Assembly: GCA_037179385.1 (NCBI GenBank)
Contig: CM074189.1
Span: 23,001,648 to 23,065,647, forward strand
Length of the DNA stretch: 64,000 nucleotides
Reading direction: 5' to 3'
Source of the DNA: Holothuria scabra
Taxonomy: Eukaryota > Echinodermata > Holothuroidea > Aspidochirotida > Holothuriidae
In this document: positions 9,030 through 21,959 of the stretch, piece by piece
How positions within the stretch are numbered: the stretch's first letter is position 1
Layout: every line of letters begins with the position of its first letter
The notes under the pieces: model-generated
What the model was told of the DNA's origin: nothing
Seen by the model: only the letters and a program-made list of their open reading frames with translations
Databases searched by the model: none
Translations under genes and position numbers: made by a program

Positions 9030-11965
9030 AACGTTACGCGCGAAACCGACGTAGCAGGGACATAAACAGTTCCACGTTCGCGAAAAAGTGTCCTTTTTCT
9101 TTCCACATCTTTTTACCAATTTTAATCCCACGTACCCAAAATAACATTTAAATTTGTTTAATTTTTCATATATTTAACATTACAGCCCATTTCAGATAAT
9201 TAAAGTGCCTTTGGAACATAATTAGAGGCTGTAGTTTTAGTGCTGTTTGAGGAAAAGTTTACTTAAAACGTGGAAGTTGTGTGTCTCATTCACCTTCGCC
9301 AGATTTTAAATTTAAAGGGATATTTTTACTTATTTTTTCTTGATCCATAGGCCAAACGGATCGCTTGTGGTAATTGCATGGGTTATTATTTCATCTTTTG
9401 CCATCGATTCGTATTTTTTTCAATCAGACCCTCCGAAGTGCGTCACGAAGTAACACGAAAAGGCAGGACAGATTTTGGTCTATCTGCATAGGCTGCCAGA
9501 ATGCATTTCACCGCTAGTGATGAAGGTGCAAAGATTCCACAATAACGGTCACAAATGTAAGGTCTGCTATCCAACTGTTAGTGTGTGCTATTAAGTTGTT
9601 TTCAAGCTTGCATTACAAAAACATTCCTTCTAATTAAAAATTAGTAAAGTCTGCAATTTCTCTTAAAAATCAGCAGCCATATCACCTAAAAAACTTCATT
9701 GGTCAAATGTATTGATTGTAGGTTAGAGGAAGAATTACTTTGACAAGCTTTGCCTGGGCTTTGTTAGTGGCAACCAGAAGGTTATGTAATTTCTAAGCAA
9801 TAGGTCAGCTGTTCAGTTTTATGGAGGTTAAAAGTGACAGTGATTATCATGCATGAGGATTTTGCTGTGCTAAATAGACTGAACAGATGATTTGTATACA
9901 CCCTCGTTGGCCGTAGAACAAATGGATTGTTCACTTCGAATCCTTAAGGAATTTTCGTCATGAGGGTGTTCACCCTGACCCCCACCCTCCACTAGTCGTC
10001 TGGTTATGAACCTTACTAAAGTCGCTCAATATTTGTGAGGCAACTCCCTGTCGGGTATGGAAATCAGGGGAAACCTTCACATCAGCATATCCCATTTGCA
10101 TCTGCATACATTAGCAGAATGTAACATCCACAGGGTTGCGATTGCATATATGTATCATAAAAATGAGAGGAAGGAGATAAATGAAGACGCCACGCACGAT
10201 CATATTTATCAGGTTTGGTGTTTTGGTCAAAGACCTTAATCAAAGTGATCTTAACGGCTTAATGTATTGTTTATAGGGCTGAAAGAAATGAGGACGATTC
10301 CTATTTCTTTGGAAACTTGTGAACGATCATTTTACGGTTGAAAGTATAATGGTGGCGTTTTTATATGAGATGGATCAGTGACGACTGATTTTACTGATTA
10401 TCACCTCTTCCTAGAGGTTTTTGGTATCTTTTAATCCTTCAGCAGTAATCAACAAGTTCTGTCAAATGACAGTTTGTCGTGTAAAATTTAAGTGAAGACA
10501 CCCGTATTCATGCATGTGGCAGTCATAATGGGGGTGTAGAGATATATCCCAATGATAATGGGTGAAGCGGATGCAACGCAACGTTTCCTTACGTAAATCT
10601 CTTGGTAGAGAATACTTTTATTTTTATAGCTACGTAAACTGTGTAAAAATGGCTCAAAATCGCTGTTAAATTACAAAACAAAAATAAAGAGAAATATAAG
10701 ACATTACAGAAAAATTCTGGTACCATTAAAGTTTCCAGAACTTTTCCGTAATCTTTATTTATCTCTTTATTTTGTCATTCTGTAAATCTACCGTAATTTT
10801 GTATAGTGTATGTATAATTACAGGGCATTATTTACCATGATTGAAAAAATGTAATTTGCCTGCTTTTGTAAAAGATACACTACAAATCCCAGTTTGTTGT
10901 GGTAACTTAGCACCATTAAGGTAGCTAGCCCGCTTCCTGTATAACTTTCTGAGAACTTCATTTAGCTAGACTGCCTCATAAAATTTGTGTAATCGTACCT
11001 TAGTTACTTTCCAGAAACCTGTGCTCCGGGAGGTGTCCCACAAAAATGCCAAAATCGGGAAGAAGCAAAAGAACTTGAAGCAAATCAACTTGAAGCTCCA
11101 TAGTTTTAACTATTTGCTGAAAAAGGGCACAAATTTCGACTCGCTCTATGCGGCCCAAATAACGTGCCTAGTGCAGTGGTGTACAAACTTAAGAACCCCC
11201 TCCGGATAATGTCTAGGTACGCCATTGTCTTCCTCGTGGCTCTGTTTTGAAAGTAGGCCTACATGACGCACCCTGAAAATGCACTGTTTTGAAAAGTCAC
11301 CTTGGTGACCTGTTTCATAGTGATCTTTTTACATCTTTGCCAAAGCATTATTACGTGACATTTCTTTAATACACGATTTTGCGAACTGTTGCCGTTATGC
11401 AAATCATACCTGTGCCACATTTCTAAGGCACCTCATTACGAATGACAGATTTATTCAAATTTCCAGTTTAGACATGATTTATTAAGGAAGCAATTTTTAC
11501 AGGCACCAACGAGCAAAGCTTATATCTTTTCTTTTATGGTATCACTACATTGCCAGGAATGATTAATACACTTGTTTTGCTGTGCAATGAGGTATACATA
11601 GTTGTAGAATTACCTAGGTACGTTCCTTCAGATAAATTCACTCTATATTTTACAAAGGAAATTGACGGCATTCGATTAAGCATCACGATATCTTCGAATA
11701 GGCTATAGGTCGCACTACGATTTAGCCGTACACATGTCAAACGAGATTTTCTCTACATTCAGCAAACTGCTAGTACATGAAGGGTGGACGATCTCTTCAG
11801 GACTGCCAACAGACATACACAAACATGTTTTTGGTAGCGAACGGGGAAACACATTTTCAACTGTGAAAATGTAGATATCCCTACTTCCAGATGTATCCAC
11901 ATTTAACTGGGACAAAAGACGCTAATGTTCACGATTCATTCGCACTACACGAATGTACACGCTAA
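9030..11965. other. Non-coding stretch, nothing firmly recognised
   Basis: No domain was found. Two overlapping minus-strand frames at 11534-11740 and 11715-11915 are the most protein-like text here but match no family I know. A short reading at about 11016-11105 after a CCAG site is mentioned under rejected items. Confidence 0.4.
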
Positions 11966-11971
11966 CTAAAT

Positions 11972-12165
11972 GATTGGTTGGTTGGTTAGATGGAGTTTTA
12001 CGGCCCAGTTTCTAACCTCTTGGTTCAAGTCGAGACGGCCACGGGAACGGCCTTTTTCCAGTTGTGGCTCACTGGGCTTGTTTTCCTACCCTATTGCTTA
12101 TGGGGAGCATCACGCACATCGGCAGTAGGTTCCATTTTTTAGTCTTCGGTTTTTACGACGGAAAA
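11972..12165 (-). mobile_element. tRNA-type SINE copy, head truncated
   Basis: Read on the minus strand this has the SINE body (CACAACTGGAAAAAGGCC, then CTTGAACC, then CTGGGCCGTAAAACTCC) and ends in a CTAACCAACCAACC-type tail. The tRNA-like head is missing beyond about 12165. It belongs to the same family as 58928-59167. Confidence 0.75.
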
Positions 12166-12859
12166 CACTAGCATTAAACGCTAGCTAGTCACTGGCGGGT
12201 CACCTGACGTATAAGATGAAGGAAACCCGAGCGAGAAGCCGACAGTGGACCGATAAAGTACCGATGGACAAATTTAAGAGAGAAAAAATTGCCTGCTTAA
12301 TTTCTGAACAAACAATTTTGCACTAAAAGAAAGGGTATACATTTGTTAATGTAATATGTGACGAAAAATTTTATTTAGTAAATTATGTTGGTGGGAAAAG
12401 GCTGGAGGTCCACCAGCGTTTTTACGCCACAAAACGCCGGCTTGAAAACGCAAGCTGTAAGTTGGCGAGGGCCGGGTTTACCAGAAGAAGAAAATTAATT
12501 CACAAAAATACCAAAAAGTACATAAATTGTATCCTTTAATCCTTTGTAATTGTTTTCGAGAAAGGGGGCAATGCATTACAAATCGCGGGCGTCATTTCAT
12601 TGGTGCATATTCATATATGTTGCTTTCTGTTCGTTATTTGGCCAAGTCCTTATGAAGGAGTGTTGAAAATTTGGAAACAAGGGTTACCACTGGAAATTTT
12701 CCCTGTTTTGAAACGAATAATTACAAATTATGGAGCTCTTATTGGAGAGAATTCGGAATTTCATGGAAGAGAATTCGGAAAAAGCACACTGTAGTTGGTG
12801 TCACAAGTGGCAAACATGCGAATTTTTTCAGTTTTCAGAGCCGAGGGAATAGCCCGGGA

Positions 12860-14620
12860 CAATCGCGCCCCTGCTCCCCCTGTAGCTACGTCATTGCTAA
12901 GTGCTCATATATATTCATGCTGAAAATTTTCCCCCATGGGATAAATTCTCACCGGAAAACGGTTATCTCATGAATTGATTATTCTTGATATTTCTTCATA
13001 AATTTTCTGATCCAGGTAGAGCACGATCGCAGAACATAGTGCCCATTTTTAGTACAATCTATAATCATAATATGGAAAATAATCCGTCGGCCTAAGCGCA
13101 ATTTTTACACATTTAAACGATAATCCATAATTTCAACAAAATATTCATACTTTTAAAGATTCTGCAAATTTTTCCTTGTCCAAGCCAGCCAAGATGGTAG
13201 AATAGGGACAAGAACCACTTAAGTTAGAATTGCATTTAGCAATCGACGAAAGAACTGGGGTCTTATTCGAAAGGAGACCTATCAAACGGATTAATCAACG
13301 TTGATATCTTATCACCCACAGCATCAAGGGATTGCAAATATTACCTGAGAATTAGCCTTTATCCCCTCTTTTTCATAGTTTTGTTCAGTTTTCATTGCAT
13401 TGAAGCACTATTTATTAAGGTCTGGCTAGTCCAACACAATGTGGATTAAATTTTTTCATCTCAACCCGAAACCGCCATCACTTTAATGGTTTGTTTTGTT
13501 AATCTCGAAACTACTGTTTAGTCGGAACTGATTGGTTTCCGTCATACCGAACAGAATGCAAATGAACTCCAGAGGCAGAAGTTTGATTTCTGCAAGCTCT
13601 TTAGTTTAGGGAAAGTTAACAGAGGTTTCCGGAAAAACCAAACGTGAATTTGAATCTTCTAATATATAACACCAAGTTGATATTCTCAAATAAGAGTCAA
13701 AACGCGTCAAAAGACACAATAAATTATTTTCCTATAGCGGCTGAAAATGCTGAAGCAGTGCATGAAATTTCCTCTCGATTAAGCAGATGACAAAGCTATT
13801 TTTTAATGACCTTTTAATCCATTAAAAGCCCTACTGAAACTGAACGAGCCCATAAATTGCACTTATGCCGGATTAACTTGGCGGTTTCAAGTTAGCTTCA
13901 TAGGAAGAGGTTCTGTTGAATATTCTTCCGAATAAAGGCTCCCTGAATGAACTTATTACGGTATTTTTCGGGTAGATGTGCTCTGTCTAACAAGTTATTT
14001 CTTGATCGGCGGTTGCCATAGAATTGTTTCGACTTTATTCTTTGTTGGGGCTTAGGGATTAAGGCTGTCGTTAGCCAGTAAGGAAACTTCTTGTTAAACA
14101 GTGCGAATCGCCCCCGTTTTTCTATGTTTCCGCTACCTTGGTTCATCTGCAGTACAAAAGCACCTGTGTAGGGTATATGCGATCTGTTTAATAAGGTGTT
14201 TCTTGATTGGTTGTTGCCATTGTGTTGTATCAATTGTATTCTTTGTTAGGGTTAGGGATTAGGTTAGGGATAAGGGCTATCCTTAGACAGTTAGGAAATT
14301 TCTTATTAAACAGTGCGCATCGCCCCCTGTATATATATTAGGGTTAATTGAAATGATAATTTTGTCTGATTTCGCTGCTTTTTGAACAATTTTTAAACTT
14401 TTAATGCATTTGTAGAGAGTTATTGACCCATTTGTTGACTATTGTTTTCACGTGTGATATCGTAATGTTACTCCTTCAGGTTTTAGCGTTCCAGTCTGGC
14501 AGGGTCGGAGGGCAGTTTTAGGACAGTATCTTCAAAATCGTTTCTTCAAAACTGCAAAAGTGACAGACTTGAAGCAATTATCATCGAATAAGAATTCATC
14601 AGCAAGCAATCTCCTTTAAT
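12860..14620 (+). repeat. Long dispersed repeat C, copy 1
   Basis: The segment from a GCTCATATATATTCATGC start aligns, with many differences, to 20035-20720. The order is TTTTCCCCC, GGTTATCTCA, CAGGTAGAG, ATATGGAAAATAATC, ATGGTAGA, then TTTCCGCTACCTTGG and GAAATGATAATTTTGTCTGA. This copy carries about 0.9 kb extra (roughly 13260-14110), including the tandem duplication at 13975-14340. No protein was recognised. The shared order suggests an old mobile element of unknown class. Confidence 0.6.
13975..14340. repeat. Imperfect tandem duplication of about 190 bp with TTAGGG-like repeats
   Basis: Two adjacent copies share GTCTAACAAGTTATTTCTTG / TGTTTAATAAGGTGTTTCTTG-type sequence, then GGTTGCCAT, TTCTTTGTT, TTAGGGATTA and AACAGTGCGAATCGCCCCC-type text. 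The second copy has GTTAGGGTTAGGGATTAGG, a short run of telomere-like hexamers. The 111-codon minus-strand frame over 13898-14233 reflects this repeat. Confidence 0.75.
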
Positions 14621-14639
14621 GCACTGTTGCAACGCAGGA

Positions 14640-16135
14640 GGGGCATTGGGACATGCCCCCGCCCTCACGAATGTCATTTTGTTTTGATCCTAAAAATACA
14701 TCATTTAGTAACGCAAATTTTACTTAATAGGGTAGCATATGTGGCGCTAGACTGCATGCTGGGAGATCTAGTTTCTCAAAAATTTTAAATGGGAAGAAGT
14801 GTCTCCCTAGGACCCCGGTCGTGGTGTATCTGGGCTCACTGGTAACGGGAGGGGGCAAATGACCATATTTACTTGATGAAAACTCCCTGTTTGCAAAGCC
14901 TCTACTGAATTCAGAGACCGAGGGTTATTGAAGTCTTCTATAGGAAACCTACGTGAAGCTACAGGCCACATGTGTATAAAAGCATTTCAGTTCAGTGGCC
15001 GGAGATGTTTCTGCCAGAAATACATAACTCTTTCCGAAAGACTATCTAAGCGGAGCGCCACCATCAGTTGACGCAGAGATTAGACAAAATTTTTAAAAAT
15101 TGCGATCCCTCAGACTGTCGGATATGTAATTCCCATGCACGTGAATAGGATCTAAGCAGTCGTTACTTTGAGTTTAATTTGCAAAAATATTGCTCCCTTA
15201 GATCAAAATGGGCAGATTAGCCTTAAAAATGATTAGAAAATTATCGTCTAAAATGGACCACTAGCATTATTTCCGGCAAAATTTAAACACATGTATACAC
15301 CTGTAAACTCCCATTTTCCCGTGTAATCCATCAATTGGAAGGAATCTCAGAACATTTTTAAAAGTTTCGCCCCAATCTTCTTCCATATTGTGCAAAGTGT
15401 TGACCACGACTATGAGGTGAGGATGATGAATTATTGTTTTAAAAGCTGTCCAAACGAGTCGCTATTTTTGTAATCGTTTTGATTTTTGATGAAAATTTTA
15501 CTGTGAATATAATGCGTTTTTTTATTCAGACAAATTCTTGAAAGATTTGGGGTTCTCTTAGGATTTCAGTGTTATTGCAAACATGCCAGATTTTTAAGAG
15601 TCAAAAATGGCTGCCCCATTTTCCAGCCCCTTGTTGGAAATGCATGGCGTGTGAAAATTAGCTTAGTACCTTTCGTTCGAAAAGTGGGCCACTACAACTA
15701 CTGATTCTCGGGAGTATACGATATCAGTGCTACAAATTACGCATACGGCATTATCGGCATGTTATGTTATTGATAAAAACGATGGGGATTGCTAAAAACA
15801 ACTGTTGAGAAATTTTCTCTGCTTTAATCTGACAAACATCCATGCGGAATTTTACCTGAAACTTCCACAAGTTTTAAGAAAACGGTCAAAACTTCTCAGT
15901 TCTCTCTTATCTGATGCAGGCTTCGACAAACCCCACGCCCAACAGTTTAGGAAAAGTAAGGAGGTGCTCTGACAAAGTAGACTGCTCAATGTCGTAAAGA
16001 CCGCCGGGCAGGTATTCCAGGAACGTTTCCACAGAGTTTTATTTAAGGTGGACAAATAGATATATACATGCGGTCAAGGGGACTTAAATGCCCAATTCTC
16101 TTATCCCAAACAGTACAAATTCTCCTAACCTTCTT
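14640..16135. other. Non-coding stretch with a hAT-family fragment at about 15035-15110
   Basis: At about 15035-15110 the text CTATCTAAGCGGAGCGCC, CCACCATCAGTTG and AAAAATTG matches the interior of the hAT-type elements near 50050-50120, so a small relic of that family is present. The rest shows no recognised feature. Confidence 0.4.
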
Positions 16136-16139
16136 CGTT

Positions 16140-16335
16140 AAGCACCTCCCACAATTGTCTGAAATTCACCCTCATCCGGACACAATCTCAGTTTATTGCT
16201 TCTGGGTGAGTATAGCAAGCTCAATGTGTATAATCAAAACACTCTCAGGACAGTTCATGCTGTGTAATATAGGCATTGGTATTCTGCATATTTTGAATTA
16301 GCAGCCAATCAAAAAGCTGAGCTAGTTGAGAGTTT
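16140..16335 (-). repeat. Dispersed repeat B, minus-strand copy
   Basis: CCTCATCCGGACACAATCTC followed by AGTTTATTGCTT and TAATCAAAACACTCTC is the reverse complement of the repeat B core at 17840-17930. Five copies are recognisable in the window, always with this order. Non-coding; class unknown. Confidence 0.65.
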
Positions 16336-16379
16336 CTGTTACCCTATACTGGAGGTGCAGTTTGGGGTGAGAGGCTTGG

Positions 16380-17185
16380 CCCTTTGAAGAAGAGCTGGCC
16401 CGATGAACAAGTAACGAAAGGAATGATTTTTGGAAGCCTGTCTGGAGCTAAATTATCTTTAAATCTGAATAAGATTTTTCCCTTTTCAGTGCACATTTTT
16501 ATTTGAAAAAATGAGTTATTGTACACATTTTTTAATGATTCTGTGTGGTATAAAAAGGCGAAAAAATCAACGTCAAAAACGTACCATTTTGCAAGAGGGT
16601 GATGTGAATAGTTCAATAATTGCTTCGTTACGCCCCCCCCCCATTTTCATATTTCTTCCTACGCCTATGACATGCTTTCTTAGAAAGTTGCTGCATTAAT
16701 AAACAAATATTATTCTATTGCATAAACGAACATAAAACTTCCCTGGTTGTATACAAGCTTGTCAAGGCTATGATTAAGTAGTGGCTTTCGAAAAAACCCG
16801 ACAGCTGCTGCAGTGTGTTTGTCAGTTTCGTTTGCATAAAAGCCTGTCTATTATTACAGACTATATATGAAACGAGGTGTACCTCTGTGTAAACTGAGTT
16901 GAGCATCGGTCAGCAATTATCTCAGTAGCTTAGGCCTATCAGACTAAAATCTGATATCTGAACCACCTTTTACTCTAAAAGCAAAATTAAACCGTCTTTC
17001 ACAAGCCTCCATTTCAACGGAAATAGGTCAATGTTCCCTTAGTCCACATGAACCTGGCAGGGTTCGATATTTTTTCTTGAAGTTAAAGTAACTCTATTTA
17101 CATTTGTACTCTGAAGAAAGAAAAAAATGAGATTAGTCACCTTCCAATAGAGAAAAAAATCATAGCAGTTTTAATGCACAATAAG
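16380..17185. other. Non-coding stretch, nothing recognised
   Basis: Several short frames of 62-90 codons overlap on both strands without any domain. A short C-run lies near 16632-16641. Confidence 0.45.
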
Positions 17186-17244
17186 AATATTAACAATTCA
17201 TTCTTTAAAGATTGCATGTGCTCCATCAGGAACAAAACTTCGCT

Positions 17245-18430
17245 CTTTCAGAGTGATTTTTAATCTTCTCGGGGGAATAAACACAGTAAAAGAGTGAATT
17301 CCCGGTTTCTTTCTCTATATAAGAGAGTGATTAAGTTCACTCTTTTGTTTTGAATTTAAAGGTCTGCCAGTACTCTATTTCTTGTGGTTTGATTAGAAAG
17401 AAATCTTGATCTTCCATATCACTGGATGCCACGTTCAACCGACTCGTTCCCCTTAATGAATACAGTGCTCTCCGTGAAAAGTTGGCAAGTATTCTCATCT
17501 TGAACAGTTACCTTTTGAAAGCTATTTCGGGGTTTTTTCACTGTACCCGAATCGCTTTGAACTGAAATTTAAAACAAAATATTATGCATCATCTCCTGAT
17601 ATGCCTAAAGGTCGTCCAAAGTTAACGATGGTTCTCCTCGCGAACAACCCAATCATATATGCAACTACAGCGTTGCTTGTCGCTTATGAACAAATATTTG
17701 AACTCATTTTGATCTTAAATCTATCCATTATGTAAATTTTGTAGTAGACCACAGAAATTCTCAGTTGGCACAGTTCTTTGACTCCACGTTCAAAATATTG
17801 CAGAGTGTAGTTCATATTTTTCACAGCATGTACTTTGCTGAGAGTGTTTGGATTACACTTCGGGGTCTTGTACACTCACACTTCAGCCCTTAAGCAATAA
17901 ACTGAGATATTGTCTGGATAAGGGTGAGTTGTAGGCAGTTTTCCGAGGGACTTCATTAGGTACGTCAGGAGAATTACACTCTAGAATCAAAAGAGTGAAC
18001 TTAGTCACTCTTTGATAGAGTGAAAAGTGTGGATTCACTCGATTAGAGTAATAATTCACTCCAAGAAGATTGAAATTTACTCCAAAAAGAGTGAAATTCC
18101 CTTAAAACGAGCGAAGTTTTACTCTTAATGGAGTGCCCACATGTAGTGATCACTCTTAAAAAAGAGCGATCATTGCAGGCACTCGTGGAAGAGTGAATTT
18201 TCCCTCTTCCTCTTATGAATTTCACTCTTTTTGGAGTGAGTTTCACTCCTCCTGGAGTGAATTATAACTCTAATGGAGTGAATTCACACTTTTCTCTATG
18301 TCAAAGGGTGACTAAGTTCACTCTCCTGATGTTAGAGTGTGAACTGCCAGGGGTGATAGGATTACAGGTTGTGTGGATTGAATTCTGCCATACAATATGG
18401 TGACATTCACCAGATAGTTTTAGGAGTGAA
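17245..18430 (+). mobile_element. Composite element: repeat B core between GAGTGA/TCACTC-rich arms
   Basis: The repeat B core (about 17735-17960: GTAGTAGACCACAGAA, GCAATAAACTGAGATA, TGTCTGGATAAGGGTGAG) is bordered by stretches crowded with GAGTGA and TCACTC. The right arm (17975-18345) has about fifteen such hexamers, many as palindromes such as TCACTCTTTTTGGAGTGA. Both arms contain CTTTCTCTAT...AAGTTCACTCT in the same orientation. The same pairing of core and GAGTGA-rich sequence recurs near 30.6-31.9 kb and 56.0-56.7 kb, so I treat it as one element. Transposon class not determined; no coding capacity seen. Confidence 0.6.
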
Positions 18431-18439
18431 TCTGTTATC

Positions 18440-20030
18440 ATTATAAAACCATTTAGTTTCAACTGAAGCTGCTTTTGGCCTATATACTTTTTAAGGTTGA
18501 CTGTCTTTCAGAAAAGAAGCACAGGTCAAATCAAGTTCTGAATATGTTAAAGGGGTAATTAGGTACTTACTCTTACCATTTTGGTGAAATTTGCATTGAA
18601 ACCCGATGCGTGGTTCTCAAGATATGAGCAGATAAAGTTCTAAAATTTTTAACAAAAAATGAACTTATGCAAGCAGGTGTGACATCATATCCTCACATTA
18701 ATGGGCAGTTACTGTTTTTAATATTTATAGCAATTCAATATTATCATAATTTGATTGCATAGGTGGCATGGGAACTTTGCAAACTTTGCATTTCCAACAA
18801 GGAGGTCCCCTCTTCCTTTTAATTTCAAGGACAACACAACAGTCTGAAAAACAAACATTCCTTTTCAATGTGAGGAAGTGATAACCTCTGCTGCCCTGAA
18901 GATCACTTTGGAACACAAATCTAGGGACTTCATTAACTGATATCCTGAAGATACACGTCCGATGTGAATGAAAGATTCACCACAGTGGGTAGGTTTGATT
19001 TCTCTTTCACAAGAAACTTTAAATGTCCATAACATTTAGAGAAAATCGTGTTACAACTACTTGATACTAACCGGTTTAATTTCATATCAGTGTATTTTTG
19101 CTGCTGAGAAGAAACAATTAAAATGACTTATAATTTAAATTTTTAAATTATTTTGTACTTTTGTGGATAACTAGTATGAAACCAAGTGACTGCAATACGA
19201 GGACTTCCTTCTAAATAAACAGAAATGCCCTCGATTTTTCAGAGTTACGGTACTTCATTTCGGGGTGGAGCTGTCCAAAATGTTACTTTAATACCAGTAA
19301 ATTATTTACGGACATGAAAACGACTAGATTGCGGTCAGTTTTTGACTTAATACAACATTCAATACAAATATGAAATACTGTTATAACTTAGGAAGTAAAT
19401 AAGTTAATCGCACACTTGATATGTACAAAGTGGTATCCTGGACACTTCTTTCCTAATCCAAGTCAAGTTTAACGACTGAAACAACAGATTGGCCAATTTT
19501 TTAAGAACAATAAACAAGAAAAACATGAAAAAATATTTGAACACAGTTTGATGATCACGTTTTTACTTCGATTGAGTAAATTTGATATCGGCAAAGCATT
19601 ATATGTTCGGGAGATAACCGCTTTCGGGAGATACGGTGATAGTTTTTCACCAAAACGGGCGAAATAGGTAGCGCCCTTTTAAGATTTCTCTTGGTGTTTT
19701 GCGATCAAGTCAAATTCAACCGAGACGAACGTCGTTCAAAATACCTAGAAATTTTTATCGCCCTGGGAAAGACAAATTTTGGCAGTATTAGAAATTCTTT
19801 CTCCCGGGAGAAAAAAAAAACAGTTATAATGCTTTGATATTTCACCGCGCACCTTTTGAGATATGGAACATTTTTGTTTCGTTTTATAGACTCGAAAAAG
19901 CCGCAAGCCGAGTGCAGCTGTGTCTATCCGGTGACATTTTTGCAACCTCTTTGTGATTTTGCTCTATGGTGGTAAGCAGTTTCCTTATATTTGAATACGT
20001 GCACATTTACGAAACAAAGCGCCGACTGAA
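18440..20030. other. Non-coding stretch with a repeat A copy (about 18550-18710)
   Basis: The text GGTGAAATTTGCATTGAAAC, TCTCAAGATATGAGCAGAT and GTGACATCATATCCTCACAT is repeat A in reverse orientation, with a close counterpart at 48120-48260. Nothing else is recognised. Confidence 0.4.
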
Positions 20031-20034
20031 GAGA

Positions 20035-20720
20035 AAGGCACTGAGTTGCTCATAGGTATCCATGCTGAAATTTTCCCCCGATCACATGGATTATCATTTC
20101 CCCCCGAAAGCTGTTATCTCACGAACTGATTTTTCTGGACATTTCTTACTTAATTTCCTAAACCAGGTAGAGGAACATGGCGGAAACAAAACAGTTCCCA
20201 TTTTTAATAAAATGTACAACCGTAATATGGAAAATAATCTGTATAGGCGATTTTACACATTTTAGCCCATAATTATTACTAAATACTCTTAATTTCGGAC
20301 TCTGCAATATTATTTCCTAACTCAAGCCATTTACAATGGTAGATAAAAGAGTAAAGCCGCTAATTAATACTTTTACTAATTGATGAATGACCTTATTGCG
20401 GCATTCTTCCTGTTTCCGCTACTTTGGTTCACCTGGAGGACAGAGACACCTGTGTATATATTAGTAAAACTGAAATGATAATTTTGTCTGATAAGTCTGT
20501 TTTTCTGCATAATTTTTAAAGCTCTAATGCATCTTCCGAGCTTGATTGATCCATTTGTTGAATATTAACCATATGTGTGAGATTGATGAGTTATTAGTTA
20601 AGTTTTTAGCATCGCATTCTGGCAAATTTGGCGAGGAGCGTAAGATCACTTTAAATAATTATTTCTTAAAAATGTAAAACTGACAGACCGAAAGCAATTT
20701 TCAAGGCCTCTGATGATGTG
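20035..20720 (+). repeat. Long dispersed repeat C, copy 2
   Basis: This is the counterpart of 12860-14620, without the 0.9-kb extra block. Shared landmarks in order are ATGCTGAAATTTTCCCCC, CAGGTAGAG, ATATGGAAAATAATC, TTTCCGCTAC and TTTTGTCTGAT. It is followed by a SINE. Confidence 0.6.
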
Positions 20721-20844
20721 ATGTGATAGAAAGTTCAATTATATAAGCTTAAGAGAGGGCTTCTGTACTCAAATTCTCTTGTGCAGGGCGTGGCAACCTA
20801 CTTAAAAATCCTTCTCCACAGTAAACTCACATCACAATATATCA

Positions 20845-21085
20845 AGTAAGTAAGTAGTTAGTTAGATAGTTAGTTTGTTAGTTAGTTAGTTAGTTAGTTT
20901 GTTAGTCAGTTAGTTAGTTAGATAGATAGTTAGATGTAGTTTTACGGCCACGTCCATTTTTCCAGTTGTGGCTCACCGGCTTGTTTTGCCTACTCCATTG
21001 CTTATGCTGAGCAACAAGCACAATGGCACTAGGTTCTATTTTATAACTCTTCGAAGTGACGCGGCCAGGACTCGAACTTTGAAGT
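20845..21085 (-). mobile_element. tRNA-type SINE copy with (TTAG)n tail, head truncated
   Basis: On the minus strand it reads a B-box-like GTTCGAGTCCTGGCC, then CACAACTGGAAAAATGG, and ends in a long CTAACTAACTAAC tail, seen on the plus strand as TTAG repeats at 20845-20935. The A-box half is missing, cut off next to LINE sequence. Confidence 0.8.
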
Positions 21086-21089
21086 CTTT

Positions 21090-21465
21090 CCATCTTTGTG
21101 TAGTTTCTGCGGGGAAAATGACGAAACGATAGACCACTTATTCTGGTGGTGCAAATGTATTTCAAATTTTATTTTAGATACTGAGCAAGCTGTGATCGGT
21201 AAACAATTTTGTTTTACAAAACAAAATTTCTTTTTAGGGTATAAATTAATTCTTAGCCATCCACACATTTTTTGATTTTCCATGTAAAATACTTTATCTT
21301 CCAAAAGATTATTAGGTGAGATTCCCATTGTTAATGAATTTATTTATAAATTTAAGTTTACTTTACAAGTAGAACAGTATTTGTATAAATGCAAGTCCCC
21401 TCAGAAAATTTCTTTTGAGCTATTAAAGAATGCATTTGGGAATAACAAATTCTTATGTGAGTAAA
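21090..21465 (+). pseudogene. LINE retrotransposon 3' end, RT zinc-finger region (broken)
   Basis: The plus strand reads CSFCGENDETIDHLFWWC, the Cys/His pattern of the zf-RVT domain found at the C-terminus of many LINE reverse transcriptases, followed by LGYKLILSHPHIF. A frame break then falls near 21275-21285. Beyond it another frame reads a typical LINE C-terminal tail (NEFIYKFKFTLQVEQ, YLYKCKSPQKISFE) ending at a stop near 21465. The tail resembles L1/Tx1-type elements; that assignment is tentative. It is a dead 5'-truncated copy with no RT catalytic core. A head-truncated SINE abuts it on the left. Confidence 0.7.
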
Positions 21466-21959
21466 AATTTATAGTAGAGTCCCCCAATATTACTATTTAT
21501 TTTATGTTAAGTACTGAGTCAATACTGTTAAATGTTTCGTACACAAATTCATTTTACAGTATGTTAATATAGTCATTATATACAACCACGGCACAAAAGT
21601 TAAACGTATATAAATATGAAGTCTGAAAGTTGAATTTATGTAGCCTTGAAACTTTAAGGTTGTACGCACAGCATATTGCCATGGTTATGATAATGGTTAT
21701 TATTTGTAATTATATATGTGAATCAACTAAGTAAACTTTAACATTTTAGACACATCTATATATAGATATGATAATTATTGACCTGTGCTATTTATTGAGC
21801 TGTGTTATTCCATTATGCTATGCTATCTCATTATGTTAGAAGCCAACTTTTGAATCATTTGGTATAACGACAATATGACATAATGCAATTTCAAAATATG
21901 TGTGATGTAAATTTGTGTATATATTATGATCAATCAGAATAAAGAAGATGGTAAAAAAT

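Noticed and set aside
11016..11105. Possible short exon reading ETCAPGGVPQKCQNREEAKE
   Set aside because: It follows a CCAG acceptor in phase 1 but ends at a stop within 30 codons and matches no domain; too short to support.
11534..11915. Two overlapping minus-strand frames
   Set aside because: Each is under 70 codons, in different frames, and no domain could be recognised; within the range expected by chance.
13898..14233. 111-codon minus-strand frame with an apparent internal repeat
   Set aside because: The repeat is the 190-bp non-coding tandem duplication; no known domain.
15908..16042. Minus-strand reading FLEYLPGGLYDIEQS and onward (about 43 codons)
   Set aside because: Looks coding-like, but no family recognised, bounded by stops at both sides and without splice context.
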